The position numbers were made by a program, and so were the translations under genes. A DNA stretch of 19,475 bases from CS4-C045 sp964347545. GTDB taxonomy: Bacteria; Planctomycetota; Planctomycetia; Pirellulales; UBA7805. The DNA lies in the NCBI GenBank assembly GCA_964347545.1, contig CAYFZZ010000019.1:1-19475 (forward strand), read 5' to 3'. Shown piece by piece: positions 7,146-14,783 of the stretch. Below the pieces are notes generated by a model. The model searched no databases and was not told where the DNA came from. It saw only the letters and a list, made by a program, of their open reading frames with translations. How positions within the stretch are numbered: position 1 is the stretch's first letter; every line of letters starts with the position of its first letter.

Positions 7146-7946
7146 GTGGGAAAATTTTGGGCCCTCCTGTTCTTGTCGGTGCCGGTGTTGGGAACCGCGC
7201 TTTTTCTCTTCGCCCTGGACGCCGATAACCGGCCGCTGCTGAACCACTGGTTTCCCCAGGACGTGTCCGCTTACGGTCACGTGATCGACGGCCTGTTCAT
7301 GACCATCTTGTGGCTAACCGGCATCGTGTTTATTGCCACCGAGGTGACCCTGGCCTGGTTCATCTGGCGTTACGACGCCCAGACCAACGCCGACCCCGCC
7401 AAGTTCACCCACGGCAGTCATAACCTGGAGGTGATCTGGACGATCCTCCCGGCCGCCACGCTGCTGTTCATCGCCATCTACCAGCTGAATGCCTGGGCCG
7501 AAACTCGGATCCGCCAACCGGACGACCCCGGCCTGCAGGTGGAAGTCACCGCTCGACAATTCGAATGGCGACTGCGCTATCCCGGCGCGGACGGCCAGTT
7601 CGACACGGCCGATGACCTGTACACCGTCAATGACATGCACATTCCCCTGGACGAGGACATTCTGGTGCAGCTGAAGAGCGAGGATGTGCTGCACAGCTTT
7701 TTTCTGCCCAACTTGCGGGTCAAACAGGACGCCGTGCCGGGTATGAAGATCCCGCTCTGGTTCCGCGCCACCGCCCCCGGCCGGTTTGATCTGGTGTGTG
7801 CCGAACTGTGTGGCTGGGGTCATTACAAGATGAAGGGCCGGCTGACGGTGGAGTCCCGCGAGGACTTCGACCAGTGGCGGCAGGAGTTACGAAAGGCACA
7901 AAACGAGACCCACGTTAGCGAGGACTCGGATGAGTACGACGGTTGA
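7146..7946 (+). CDS. coxB: Cytochrome c oxidase subunit II (CuA subunit)
   Basis: A 266-residue subunit that receives electrons from cytochrome c or cupredoxin through a binuclear CuA centre. It starts at GTG 7146 with GGGAG nine bases upstream. Three hydrophobic segments are seen (about 5-24, 46-72 and 92-112): the first may be an uncleaved signal, the others are the usual hairpin. CuA ligands are His183, Cys218, Cys222, His226 and Met229 (CAELCGWGHYKM), with a probable ligand or backbone site at Glu220. Unlike many A2-type enzymes (caa3), no cytochrome c domain is fused at the C-terminus. An Asp-rich loop (about 146-159, DGQFDTADD) is inserted in the cupredoxin fold. The 3' end overlaps coxA by 17 bases, indicating translational coupling. 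Confidence 0.97.
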   Translation: MGKFWALLFLSVPVLGTALFLFALDADNRPLLNHWFPQDVSAYGHVIDGLFMTILWLTGIVFIATEVTLAWFIWRYDAQTNADPAKFTHGSHNLEVIWTILPAATLLFIAIYQLNAWAETRIRQPDDPGLQVEVTARQFEWRLRYPGADGQFDTADDLYTVNDMHIPLDEDILVQLKSEDVLHSFFLPNLRVKQDAVPGMKIPLWFRATAPGRFDLVCAELCGWGHYKMKGRLTVESREDFDQWRQELRKAQNETHVSEDSDEYDG

Positions 7947-9726
7947 AGGTTTTCACGAGCATGCGGGTCATCACAAGCCCGGTGCCAGCCTGGGAATCGG
8001 CGGATTCTTTGGCAAGTATATCTTTTCGCGCGACCACAAGATCATCGGCCTGCAGTTTTTGTTTTCCACGCTGATCTGGTTTTTCATCGGAGGCCTGCTG
8101 GCGCTGGGCATCCGCTGGCAGGTCGCCTGGCCCTGGCGGCCCATGCCGCTGGTGGGGAATCTGCTGTTCGCCGATTCGGCCGGACAGATTTCCCCCGAGT
8201 TCTATACGATGATGTTTACCATGCACGCCACGATCATGATCTTTTTCGTGATCATCCCCATCCTGGCCGGGGCGTTCGGGAATTTCCTGATCCCGCTAAT
8301 GATCGGTGCCGACGACATGGCCTTCCCGACGCTGAACATGTTGAGCTACTGGTTCATGTGGCCGGCGTTTATCGTGATGAGCATGGCTTTTTTTGTGGAG
8401 GGCGGAGCGGCCCAGGCGGGCTGGACCTCCTATCCCCCCCTGTCCGTGTTGACCGAGGCCGCGCCCGGCAGCGGGATGGGCCAGACACTGTGGCTGATCG
8501 GGGTCACCTTCGTGGGGGTCTCCTCCATGATGGGATCGGTCAACTACCTGACCACGATCATCCAGATGCGGGCTCCCGGAATGACGATGTTCCGCCTGCC
8601 GCTGACGATCTGGGCCATGTTCATCACCGCCATCCTGCAGGCCTTTGCCCTCCCCGTGCTGACCGCCGCTGGCTTCATGCAGCTGGCCGACCGCATGGTA
8701 GGTACCGGTTTCTTCCTGCCCGATGGGGCCACCGCTAACAACATGGTGGCCGCCACCGGCGGCGGCCAGCCGTTGCTGTGGCAGCACCTCTTCTGGTTCT
8801 ACTCCCACCCGGCCGTCTACATCATGATCCTGCCCGCCATGGGCATGGTAAGCGACATCATCAGCTGTTTTGCCCGTAAGCCGATCTTCGGGTACAAGCC
8901 GATGGTCTACTCCATCGGTGGCATCGCCGTGCTGGGCTTCATCGTGTGGGGCCACCACATGTTTGTCTCCGGGATGAATCCCTACCTGGGAATGACCTTC
9001 ATGGTGGCCACAATCATGATCGCTCTGCCCAGCGCCATCAAAACCTTTAACTGGCTGGGCACCGTCTGGGGGGGCAAAGTCCAGTTCACCACCGCGATGC
9101 TGTTTGCCCTTTCCTTCGTGGCCATGTTCATCATCGGCGGCCTCTCCGGCATCTTCATGGCCGCCACCCCGGTCGACATCTTCATCCACGACACCTACTT
9201 CATCGTGGCTCACTTCCACTACGTGCTGTTCTCCGGAACCGCCATGGGGGTCTTTGGGGCGATCTATTTCTGGTACCCCAAAATGTTCGGCCGCATGATG
9301 AACGAAGGCCTGGGGAAACTCCATTTCCTGCTGACCTTTATTTTCCTCAACGGCACCTTCTTTCCCATGCACATCCTGGGAGTCGTCGGATTCCCCCGCC
9401 GGCTGGCGGATCCCTATCACTACGAAACGTTCAGCAATCTGCAGCCGATGAACGCCTTCATCACCATGTGCGCCTTCGGTATGGTCGCAGCTCAGGTGAT
9501 CTTCGTGTTCAACTTCATCTGGAGCATCTGGTTTGGCCAGCCGGTGGGACGCAACCCGTGGGGGGCCAACGGCCTGGAATGGACCGCTCCCAGCCCGCCG
9601 GGCCACGGCAACTTTGATTTTCAACCGGTCGTGTACCGCGGCCCCTACGAATACAGTTCCCCGGAAGTGGAAACCGATTTTTACCTCCAGACCCAGCCTC
9701 CGCCGGAGAAACGAGGCGAAGCGTAA
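7930..9726 (+). CDS. coxA: Haem-copper oxidase subunit I, A2 type
   Basis: A 598-residue catalytic subunit reducing O2 to water and pumping protons across the cytoplasmic membrane. The metal ligands are all present: His99 and His430 for low-spin haem a, His428 for haem a3, and His293, His342 and His343 for CuB, with Tyr297 as the cross-linked tyrosine. The helix VI motif is YSHPAVY (Tyr291, Ser292), and Ala295 stands where A1-type enzymes carry the proton-channel Glu (GHPEVY). Tyr-Ser replacing that Glu is the established A2 signature. D-channel elements (FGN, GADDMAFPTLN) and the K-channel lysine (Lys371, SAIKTFNW) are kept. The N-terminus has several His residues (HEHAGHH). The ATG lies inside the end of coxB. 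The C-terminal 60 residues are polar and probably extramembrane. Confidence 0.99.
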   Translation: MSTTVEGFHEHAGHHKPGASLGIGGFFGKYIFSRDHKIIGLQFLFSTLIWFFIGGLLALGIRWQVAWPWRPMPLVGNLLFADSAGQISPEFYTMMFTMHATIMIFFVIIPILAGAFGNFLIPLMIGADDMAFPTLNMLSYWFMWPAFIVMSMAFFVEGGAAQAGWTSYPPLSVLTEAAPGSGMGQTLWLIGVTFVGVSSMMGSVNYLTTIIQMRAPGMTMFRLPLTIWAMFITAILQAFALPVLTAAGFMQLADRMVGTGFFLPDGATANNMVAATGGGQPLLWQHLFWFYSHPAVYIMILPAMGMVSDIISCFARKPIFGYKPMVYSIGGIAVLGFIVWGHHMFVSGMNPYLGMTFMVATIMIALPSAIKTFNWLGTVWGGKVQFTTAMLFALSFVAMFIIGGLSGIFMAATPVDIFIHDTYFIVAHFHYVLFSGTAMGVFGAIYFWYPKMFGRMMNEGLGKLHFLLTFIFLNGTFFPMHILGVVGFPRRLADPYHYETFSNLQPMNAFITMCAFGMVAAQVIFVFNFIWSIWFGQPVGRNPWGANGLEWTAPSPPGHGNFDFQPVVYRGPYEYSSPEVETDFYLQTQPPPEKRGEA

Positions 9727-9730
9727 GCCG

Positions 9731-9760
9731 CCCGGTCCGGGTCGAGCGGGTTTTTCCCGC
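9731..9760 (+). other. Two short GC hairpins after coxA
   Basis: A CCCGG-T-CCGGG inverted repeat (9731-9741) is followed by GCGGG-TTTTT-CCCGC (9746-9760), a 5-bp stem with an all-T loop. They sit just after the coxA stop and immediately before an alternative ATG (9765) for ctaA. No T-run follows the second stem. They may be transcript-processing structures, which would favour the later ctaA start. Confidence 0.35.
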
Positions 9761-9824
9761 GGGGATGGCGAGGTGGCCCGGCACCAGTCGTCCCCACCAG
9801 GAACCCCCCCCAACATCCGTTCTC

Positions 9825-10829
9825 ATGCCAGCCGTACCCTCCCCACGCCGCTCTGCCCTTCCCCACCGCCTGGCGGTCCTGCTGGTCTGCGCCACCTTCG
9901 TGCTGCTGGCCGCCGGGGCCCTGGTGACCACCGAAGGGGCCGGGATGGCGTTTCGCGACTGGCCCACCTCCGACGGCCATTCCATGTTGCTCTACCCCTG
10001 GTTTTCCGCCGCGGGAGACAAGTTTATCGAGCACGGGCATCGGTTGCTGGGGGCCCTGGTCGGATTGATCACCCTGGCCCTGGCCGCCGCGCTGTGGAAA
10101 TGCGAGTCACGACCCGCCGTCGTCTGGCTGGGCGCGATCGCCGTGGCCCTCGTGATCGGGCAAGGACTGCTGGGCGGACTGCGGGTCCGGGCCGATTCGG
10201 TCCTGGTGGCCCGCATCCACGGCTGTACCGGACCGCTCTTCTTTGCCACGACGGTGGCCCTGGCCGTGGTCACATCCCGGCTGTGGCACCAGCCGGCGGG
10301 GACCCTGCCGCGGCCCACGCGGGCGGGCATCCCCCTGGCGGCCCTGGCCTTGACCGGGTTGATCTTCCTCCAGCTGGTCATCGGCGCTCACCTCCGCCAC
10401 GTCCCCGCCACCGCCACGCCGGCCGGTTTTCAAGTGGCTGTCTTCTTCCACTTGCTGCTGGCCGGCTTGATCACCACCTATGCGGCCCTCCTCCTGTGGC
10501 GGGTCCTAGGGACTGAAGACCCGCGGCTGGCCCGCCCCGCCCTCGGCCTGGGTCTGGGCGTCCTCGCTCAACTGGTCCTGGGCGGAGCCACCTGGGTCCT
10601 GAAATATTCCTGGCCGGCCTTCATCTTGAGGGACAGCCCGCTGGTGGCCGGCTGGACCAATACGGCCGGCAGTGCGGCCCAATCGTTGATCGTCACCGGA
10701 CACGTCGCCCTCGGCTCGTTGCTGCTGGGGCTGGCCGTCCAGCTGACGCTGCGGGCCTGGCGGCTGACTGCCCCCGCGGGGGTGCCGCGGCCGGCCGCGA
10801 CCGGTACGGTGCTGGGAGGTGTGGGATGA
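9825..10829 (+). CDS. ctaA: Haem A synthase (COX15/CtaA family)
   Basis: A 334-residue integral membrane enzyme that oxidises the C8 methyl of haem O to the formyl group of haem A, needed by the oxidase. About eight hydrophobic segments form two similar halves. Conserved haem-binding histidines are visible in EHGHR (His70, His72), RIHGCTG, FFHLLLAG and TGHVALGS. GMAFRDWPT resembles the family's first extramembrane loop. I chose ATG 9825 because the membrane part begins soon after it. An in-frame ATG at 9765 would add a Pro-rich, unconserved 20-residue leader and lies directly against a hairpin. Neither start has a good SD. The 3' end overlaps ctaB by four bases (ATGA). The usual cysteine pair of Bacillus-type CtaA is not evident. 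Confidence 0.93.
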   Translation: MPAVPSPRRSALPHRLAVLLVCATFVLLAAGALVTTEGAGMAFRDWPTSDGHSMLLYPWFSAAGDKFIEHGHRLLGALVGLITLALAAALWKCESRPAVVWLGAIAVALVIGQGLLGGLRVRADSVLVARIHGCTGPLFFATTVALAVVTSRLWHQPAGTLPRPTRAGIPLAALALTGLIFLQLVIGAHLRHVPATATPAGFQVAVFFHLLLAGLITTYAALLLWRVLGTEDPRLARPALGLGLGVLAQLVLGGATWVLKYSWPAFILRDSPLVAGWTNTAGSAAQSLIVTGHVALGSLLLGLAVQLTLRAWRLTAPAGVPRPAATGTVLGGVG

Positions 10830-11758
10830 GCACGTCGGCTGCCCTTTGCGAGGTCCGTCCCACCAGCTGGGTGCTGCGCGGTTTGGCGCTGCTGGAGCTG
10901 AGCAAACCGAGGATTGCGGCCCTGGAGCTGATGACGGTCGCCGTGGCCGCCTGCATCGCTTCCTCGGGACTGCCGGCCGACGGCTGGCTGTTGGTGCACA
11001 CCCTGGTGGGCACGGCCCTGGTCGCCGCCAGTGCCAGCGCCTGGAACCAGTGGCTAGAGCGGGAGGCGGACCAGCGGATGCCGCGGACGGCGGGTCGGCC
11101 CCTCCCGGCGGGGCGCCTCAACGACCGCGAAGTCCTGGTCTTCGCCACGGCGACCGTGATCGTCGGCAGCCTCTACCTGGGCCTGGCCGTCAACGGGCTG
11201 ACCGCCTGCCTGGGACTGCTGACCTGGACGCTGTACGTCTGCATTTACACCCCGCTGAAAACGCGGACCACGGCCAACACGTTGGTCGGCGCCGTGGCCG
11301 GGGCCGGCCCGGTGCTGATGGGCTGGACGGCCGTCCAGCCCGAGATGGCCACCCGCGAGGCCTCCCTGCTGGCCCTCACCTTGTTCGGCATCGTCTTCCT
11401 CTGGCAATTCCCCCATTTCATGGCGATTGCCTGGCTGTACCGCCGGCAGTATGCGGCGGCGGGAGCCCGGATGTTGACGGTGGTGGAACCGACGGGGCGT
11501 CTGGCGGGCGTCCAGGCGGTGGCGGCCGCGGCGTTGTTGATTCCCGTCAGCCTTTACCCCTCGGTGCTGATGAAGGCGGGCCCGCTGTATTTCGTGCTGG
11601 CCCTCCTCCTGGCGCTGGGGCAATTGGCGACCGCGGCCCGGTTCCTGTGGCGGCCCGACGACCTGTCCGCTCGACGCCTCCTGCGGTACTCCCTGATTTA
11701 TTTACCCGCCCAGTTCGGGCTGCTGCTGTTGACCCCTTTTGTCTTCCCCTGGTTGTAA
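10826..11758 (+). CDS. ctaB: Protohaem IX farnesyltransferase (haem O synthase)
   Basis: A 310-residue UbiA-superfamily prenyltransferase that transfers a farnesyl group to haem B to give haem O, the substrate of CtaA. The diphosphate/Mg-binding motif starts at Asn74 with Glu78 and Asp82, followed by RMPRTAGRPLP. A second motif (YTPLKTRTTANT) and FLWQFPHFMAIAW match the COX10 family. Multiple hydrophobic helices fill the rest, giving the usual length for the family. The start ATG overlaps the ctaA stop (ATGA), so the two enzymes of the haem A pathway are translationally coupled. It lies between coxA and coxC. Confidence 0.97.
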   Translation: MSTSAALCEVRPTSWVLRGLALLELSKPRIAALELMTVAVAACIASSGLPADGWLLVHTLVGTALVAASASAWNQWLEREADQRMPRTAGRPLPAGRLNDREVLVFATATVIVGSLYLGLAVNGLTACLGLLTWTLYVCIYTPLKTRTTANTLVGAVAGAGPVLMGWTAVQPEMATREASLLALTLFGIVFLWQFPHFMAIAWLYRRQYAAAGARMLTVVEPTGRLAGVQAVAAAALLIPVSLYPSVLMKAGPLYFVLALLLALGQLATAARFLWRPDDLSARRLLRYSLIYLPAQFGLLLLTPFVFPWL

Positions 11759-11780
11759 GCCGACCGCGAACGAGGCACGT

Positions 11781-12758
11781 ATGGCAGAAGCACACCACGC
11801 TCATGTCCAGTTGCAGTACCAGCCGGCCTTGCCGATGCCAAACGGCAAGACGATCATGTGGCTGTTTCTGTCGACCGAGATCATGTTCTTTGCCGGCTTG
11901 ATCGGTACCTACATTGTGTTGCGTTTCGGGGCGCCCGTCTGGCCGACTCCTGCGGATGTGCACCTGAGCGAACCGGTGGGGGCTGCCAACACGTTCGTGT
12001 TGATTCTCTCCAGCGTCACGATCGTGCTGGCCCTGGAGGCGGCCCGAGCCAACCGCGGGGGGCTGGCAAAACTGTGCATGCTGGTCACGCTGGCCTTGGG
12101 CAGCGTCTTCCTGCTGGTCAAGGCCTACGAGTACAACGCCAAATTCGCGCACGGGATTTACCCGCAGAAGCCGCACAGCTTGATTTACGAACGACCGACC
12201 CTGAACTTTGCTTCGGCCGTGCGGCAGCGGCTGGCCGAAATCACCGGGGCCCTCACGCTCAAAGACGCGCGGACTGCGGCCGAGGACAAGCAGCTGGAAG
12301 TGGCCACGACCCTGTTGGGCTACGCGACCCAGGTCGAACGCGCCGCGGCTCAGTCGGACGAAAATCCGCAGGGGACGCTGGCCCTCACCCGCCTGGCCCA
12401 AATCATCGCTCCGGGGGGACACGGGCACGGAACCGCCGCAGGCCCGGGGCCGTCCGCCAAGGCCGACGACCCCGCCCTGGCCCAGGTGCTGGCCGGGGCC
12501 GACCACGGTTTGAACGAAAAATATCACTGGCTGAAATTGCCGATGGTCATCCCGGGCGGTAACATGTGGGCCAGCACCTACTTTCTGCTGACCGGCTTTC
12601 ACGCCCTGCACGTGCTGGTGGGGCTGATCGCGTTTGCGATCATGCTGGCCATGCGGCTGGACGCCAGCCGAGCGCCGCATATTGAAAACATCGGGCTCTA
12701 CTGGCACTTTGTCGATATTGTGTGGATTTTTCTGTTTCCGCTGTTGTATCTGTTTTAA
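11781..12758 (+). CDS. coxC: Cytochrome c oxidase subunit III with a large insert
   Basis: A 325-residue subunit. ATG 11781 has GAGG a few bases upstream (11772-11775). Five transmembrane segments are visible at about residues 27-48, 70-90, 94-117, 258-290 and 300-324, matching the short bacterial COX3 form. Family motifs include the first helix (WLFLSTEIMFFAG), STYFLLTGFHALHVLVG and YWHFVDIVWIFLFP. Between the third and fourth helices about 130 residues (125-256) are inserted, predicted helical and Ala/Glu-rich, then a GGHGHG stretch (His214, His216) and a Gly/Pro linker. Bacterial COX3 proteins of this type are usually near 200 residues. Subunit III supports stable proton pumping by the core; the role of the insert is unknown. 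Confidence 0.96.
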   Translation: MAEAHHAHVQLQYQPALPMPNGKTIMWLFLSTEIMFFAGLIGTYIVLRFGAPVWPTPADVHLSEPVGAANTFVLILSSVTIVLALEAARANRGGLAKLCMLVTLALGSVFLLVKAYEYNAKFAHGIYPQKPHSLIYERPTLNFASAVRQRLAEITGALTLKDARTAAEDKQLEVATTLLGYATQVERAAAQSDENPQGTLALTRLAQIIAPGGHGHGTAAGPGPSAKADDPALAQVLAGADHGLNEKYHWLKLPMVIPGGNMWASTYFLLTGFHALHVLVGLIAFAIMLAMRLDASRAPHIENIGLYWHFVDIVWIFLFPLLYLF

Positions 12759-12773
12759 CGAGGATTCCCGCCG

Positions 12774-13205
12774 ATGGCGCACTCAACGCCGCAAACCGGT
12801 ACTCACGCACAAGTCGTGCACGAACAGCACGGCAGCATTGGCACCTATTTGGCCGTCTTCGTGGCGCTGTGCGTCCTGACGGCTGCCTCGTTCTTTACCT
12901 ACTCCACCTACTGGCCCTTCAGCCACCATGTCGCCTGGGCGTTCATGATCGCCATTTCCTGCACCAAGGCGATGCTGGTCATCCTGTTCTTTATGCATTT
13001 GAAATACGAAGCCAACTGGAAATACGTGTTGACCGTCCCCGCGACGTTCATGTCGATCTTCCTGGTCCTGATGCTGGTTCCCGACGTGGGGCTGCGGATG
13101 CGGCGGGCCTCGGAGGAACGGCTGCGCTACATGGCCGTCGAAGAGGCCCCCTCGACCGATGCCCCTTCCGCCCCGCATGCCGCCCCTCACGACGAAGGCC
13201 ATTAG
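12774..13205 (+). CDS. coxD: Cytochrome c oxidase subunit IV (prokaryotic small subunit)
   Basis: A 143-residue protein with three membrane helices (about 22-42, 53-73 and 84-103). The segment TKAMLVILFFMHLKYE, joining helix two to the next loop, is typical of the bacterial COX4/CtaF small subunit. N- and C-terminal tails are polar; the C-terminus is rich in Ala, Pro, His and acidic residues. It follows coxC by 15 bases, with GAGG about ten bases before the ATG, and closes the structural part of the oxidase operon. The function in this family is assembly or stability of the complex rather than catalysis. Confidence 0.92.
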   Translation: MAHSTPQTGTHAQVVHEQHGSIGTYLAVFVALCVLTAASFFTYSTYWPFSHHVAWAFMIAISCTKAMLVILFFMHLKYEANWKYVLTVPATFMSIFLVLMLVPDVGLRMRRASEERLRYMAVEEAPSTDAPSAPHAAPHDEGH

Positions 13206-13305
13206 CCGTCCGCGGCCGGCACATCATCGAATCGCTCGCAGACGGGTGTCGCGCCAGTTTGGGAAAGACTGACCCCGCCCCGGTGGCCGACAGAGGACGC
13301 TCGTC

Positions 13306-14253
13306 ATGAATGCCGAAAACGCCATCGCGGTCTCTGGGCTGACCTACCATTACGGACCACGGCGAGCGCTGGACGAGCTGGAGTTTTCGATTCGCGCTGG
13401 CGAGATCTTCGCCTTTGTGGGGCCCAACGGCGGCGGGAAGACCACGCTGTTCCGGCTGCTCTCCACGTTGGTCCCGCTCCAGCAAGGTCAGCTGACCGTC
13501 TTCGGCCTGGATGCGAGGCGAGAAGTGCTGGCAATTCGCCGGCTGATCGGCGTCGTGTTCCAAGCCCCCAGCCTGGACAACAAGCTGACCGTCGCCGAAA
13601 ACCTCCGCCATCAAGGCCATCTGTACGGCCTCTCGGCCCGCGCCGCAGCCCCTCGCCAGGATCAACTGCTGGACCGCCTCGGCCTGGCCGCTCGCCGCGG
13701 CGAGATGGCCGAACACCTCTCAGGCGGCCTCCGCCGCCGCGTGGAACTGGCCAAGGGGATGTTGCACCAGCCTCGCCTGTTGCTGCTGGACGAACCCAGC
13801 ACGGGGCTGGACCCCGGGGCGAGGAATGACCTGTGGGCGATCCTGGAGACGCTCCGACGCGAAGAGGGGGTGACCGTGGTCTTGACGACCCACTTGCTGG
13901 ACGAAGCGGAAAAGGCCCAGCGGGTGGCGATCCTGCACGAAGGGGCCCTGGTCGCCCTGGATACCCCGGACGCCCTGCGGGCCAGCGTGGGCGGAGACGC
14001 GATTACGATCACCACCCCCGACGCCGCCGGGCTGGCTAACCAGATCCGCGACCGCTTCCAGTGCCAGACCGCGGTGATCGATGGACGGGTGCGGCTGGAA
14101 CAGCCCGATGGCCACCAGTGGATTGCCCGCCTGGTCGAGGCCTTCCCGGGCCGGATCGATTCGGTCACCTTCGCTCGGCCCAGCCTGGAAGACGTGTTTA
14201 TCGACCGCACCGGACACCGCTTTCGGCAGGAGATGAAATCGCATGACCGTTAG
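13306..14253 (+). CDS. ABC transporter ATP-binding protein
   Basis: A 315-residue ATPase that should power the permease encoded at 14784. Walker A is GPNGGGKTT (39-47, with Gly where Ala is commonest), the signature is LSGG (138-141), Walker B is LLLLDEPSTGLDP with Asp162 and catalytic Glu163, and the H-loop is His196. Residues after about 220 form the C-terminal extension typical of ABC-2 exporters (LEDVFIDRTG near the end). AGAGGA lies eight bases before the ATG. It follows subunit IV by 100 bases and precedes an SCO copper chaperone, so a role in oxidase biogenesis (exporting a haem, copper or other maturation factor, as NosF-NosY does for nitrous oxide reductase) is plausible. The substrate cannot be read from sequence. 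Confidence 0.95.
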   Translation: MNAENAIAVSGLTYHYGPRRALDELEFSIRAGEIFAFVGPNGGGKTTLFRLLSTLVPLQQGQLTVFGLDARREVLAIRRLIGVVFQAPSLDNKLTVAENLRHQGHLYGLSARAAAPRQDQLLDRLGLAARRGEMAEHLSGGLRRRVELAKGMLHQPRLLLLDEPSTGLDPGARNDLWAILETLRREEGVTVVLTTHLLDEAEKAQRVAILHEGALVALDTPDALRASVGGDAITITTPDAAGLANQIRDRFQCQTAVIDGRVRLEQPDGHQWIARLVEAFPGRIDSVTFARPSLEDVFIDRTGHRFRQEMKSHDR

Positions 14254-14783
14254 CCAGGTGGCCAGAACGTTTTTCCCGGCCGCCTGCCCAGCGGGACCAG
14301 CCCCACCGCCGAAGGCTGGCCAGAAAAGAGGTGCTTTCGGAAATTTCGTGGCTGGTTCGTCGCTCGGCAGCGGCCATCGCCTGCCAAGAGCGGCGGCGGA
14401 CCGTCGCGCCAGAGTGAACCGCAGAATGTCGAATTGCCAACCGCAGAATGTTAAAGGAGCGTTTTCCTGGGACGATCGCGACAGGGACAGCGGTTCGCCT
14501 ACCCGGGACCGTGATCCGCCGAAACGACTTGGGCGTTCGACATTCGGCATTCGATATTCTGCGGTTCTTCTCGTGGCGATCGGCAAACGCCGGGACGGCT
14601 ATGGCGTGACGGGCAGATACCGACCAAATTCCTGGAAGAGCCAGAAGAAATAACCCCCGCCTCCCCCAGCGGTGACCGGTACCCTGACCGGCCCGCGGAG
14701 AAGGCCCATCCATCCGTTCCCCACATCCCAACCCCTTTCCCACCGCTGGCCTCAAAGCCTCGCCCCCCCACGAGATCCTCACC
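14254..14783 (+). other. 530-bp non-coding gap inside the ABC transporter gene pair
   Basis: No convincing gene on either strand. Frames that stay open here give low-complexity Arg/Pro/Gly-rich translations without family features. The stretch holds a small hairpin (CCAGCC 14297-14302 with GGCTGG 14314-14319), an inverted-repeat element (14417-14566) and a C-rich run before the permease start. ATPase and permease genes of one transporter normally touch or overlap, so this gap looks acquired. Confidence 0.7.
14417..14566 (+). repeat. Inverted-repeat-flanked intergenic element of about 150 bp
   Basis: The left end at 14417-14434 (AACCGCAGAATGTCGAAT) matches the reverse complement of the right end at 14549-14566 in 17 of 18 positions. 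The arms extend further in: GAATGTTAAA (14446-14455) on the left corresponds to TTCGACATTC (14537-14546) on the right, after allowing a seven-base insertion in the left arm. The left arm also carries a 13-base direct duplication, AACCGCAGAATGT at 14417-14429 and 14439-14451. No transposase is encoded. CGACATTCGGCATTC-type sequence resembles interspersed intergenic repeats I recall from planctomycete genomes, where spurious translations rich in 'NAECRxPN' appear. A MITE-like or REP-like element is the best description. Confidence 0.7.

Noticed and set aside
7146..7946. CoxB as a caa3-type fusion with cytochrome c
   Set aside because: No CXXCH motif occurs in the protein; it ends soon after the CuA ligand motif.
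8296..9816. 506-codon minus-strand frame opposite coxA
   Set aside because: The translation is rich in His, Asp and Gly from antisense of membrane-helix codons, and coxA is unambiguous on the plus strand.
9765..9824. Upstream ATG giving a 20-residue longer CtaA
   Set aside because: The extra residues are Pro-rich and unlike the family, and the ATG directly follows a hairpin. It cannot be fully excluded because neither start has a good ribosome-binding site.
11547..12782. 411-codon minus-strand frame opposite ctaB and coxC
   Set aside because: It has no recognisable family, and spans two real genes and their junction.
14243..14653. 136-codon plus-strand frame overlapping the end of the ABC ATPase gene
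   Set aside because: The ATG has tempting overlap with the upstream stop, but the product is Arg/Pro/Gly-rich, crosses the inverted-repeat element and has no helix or domain. The permease proper begins at 14784.
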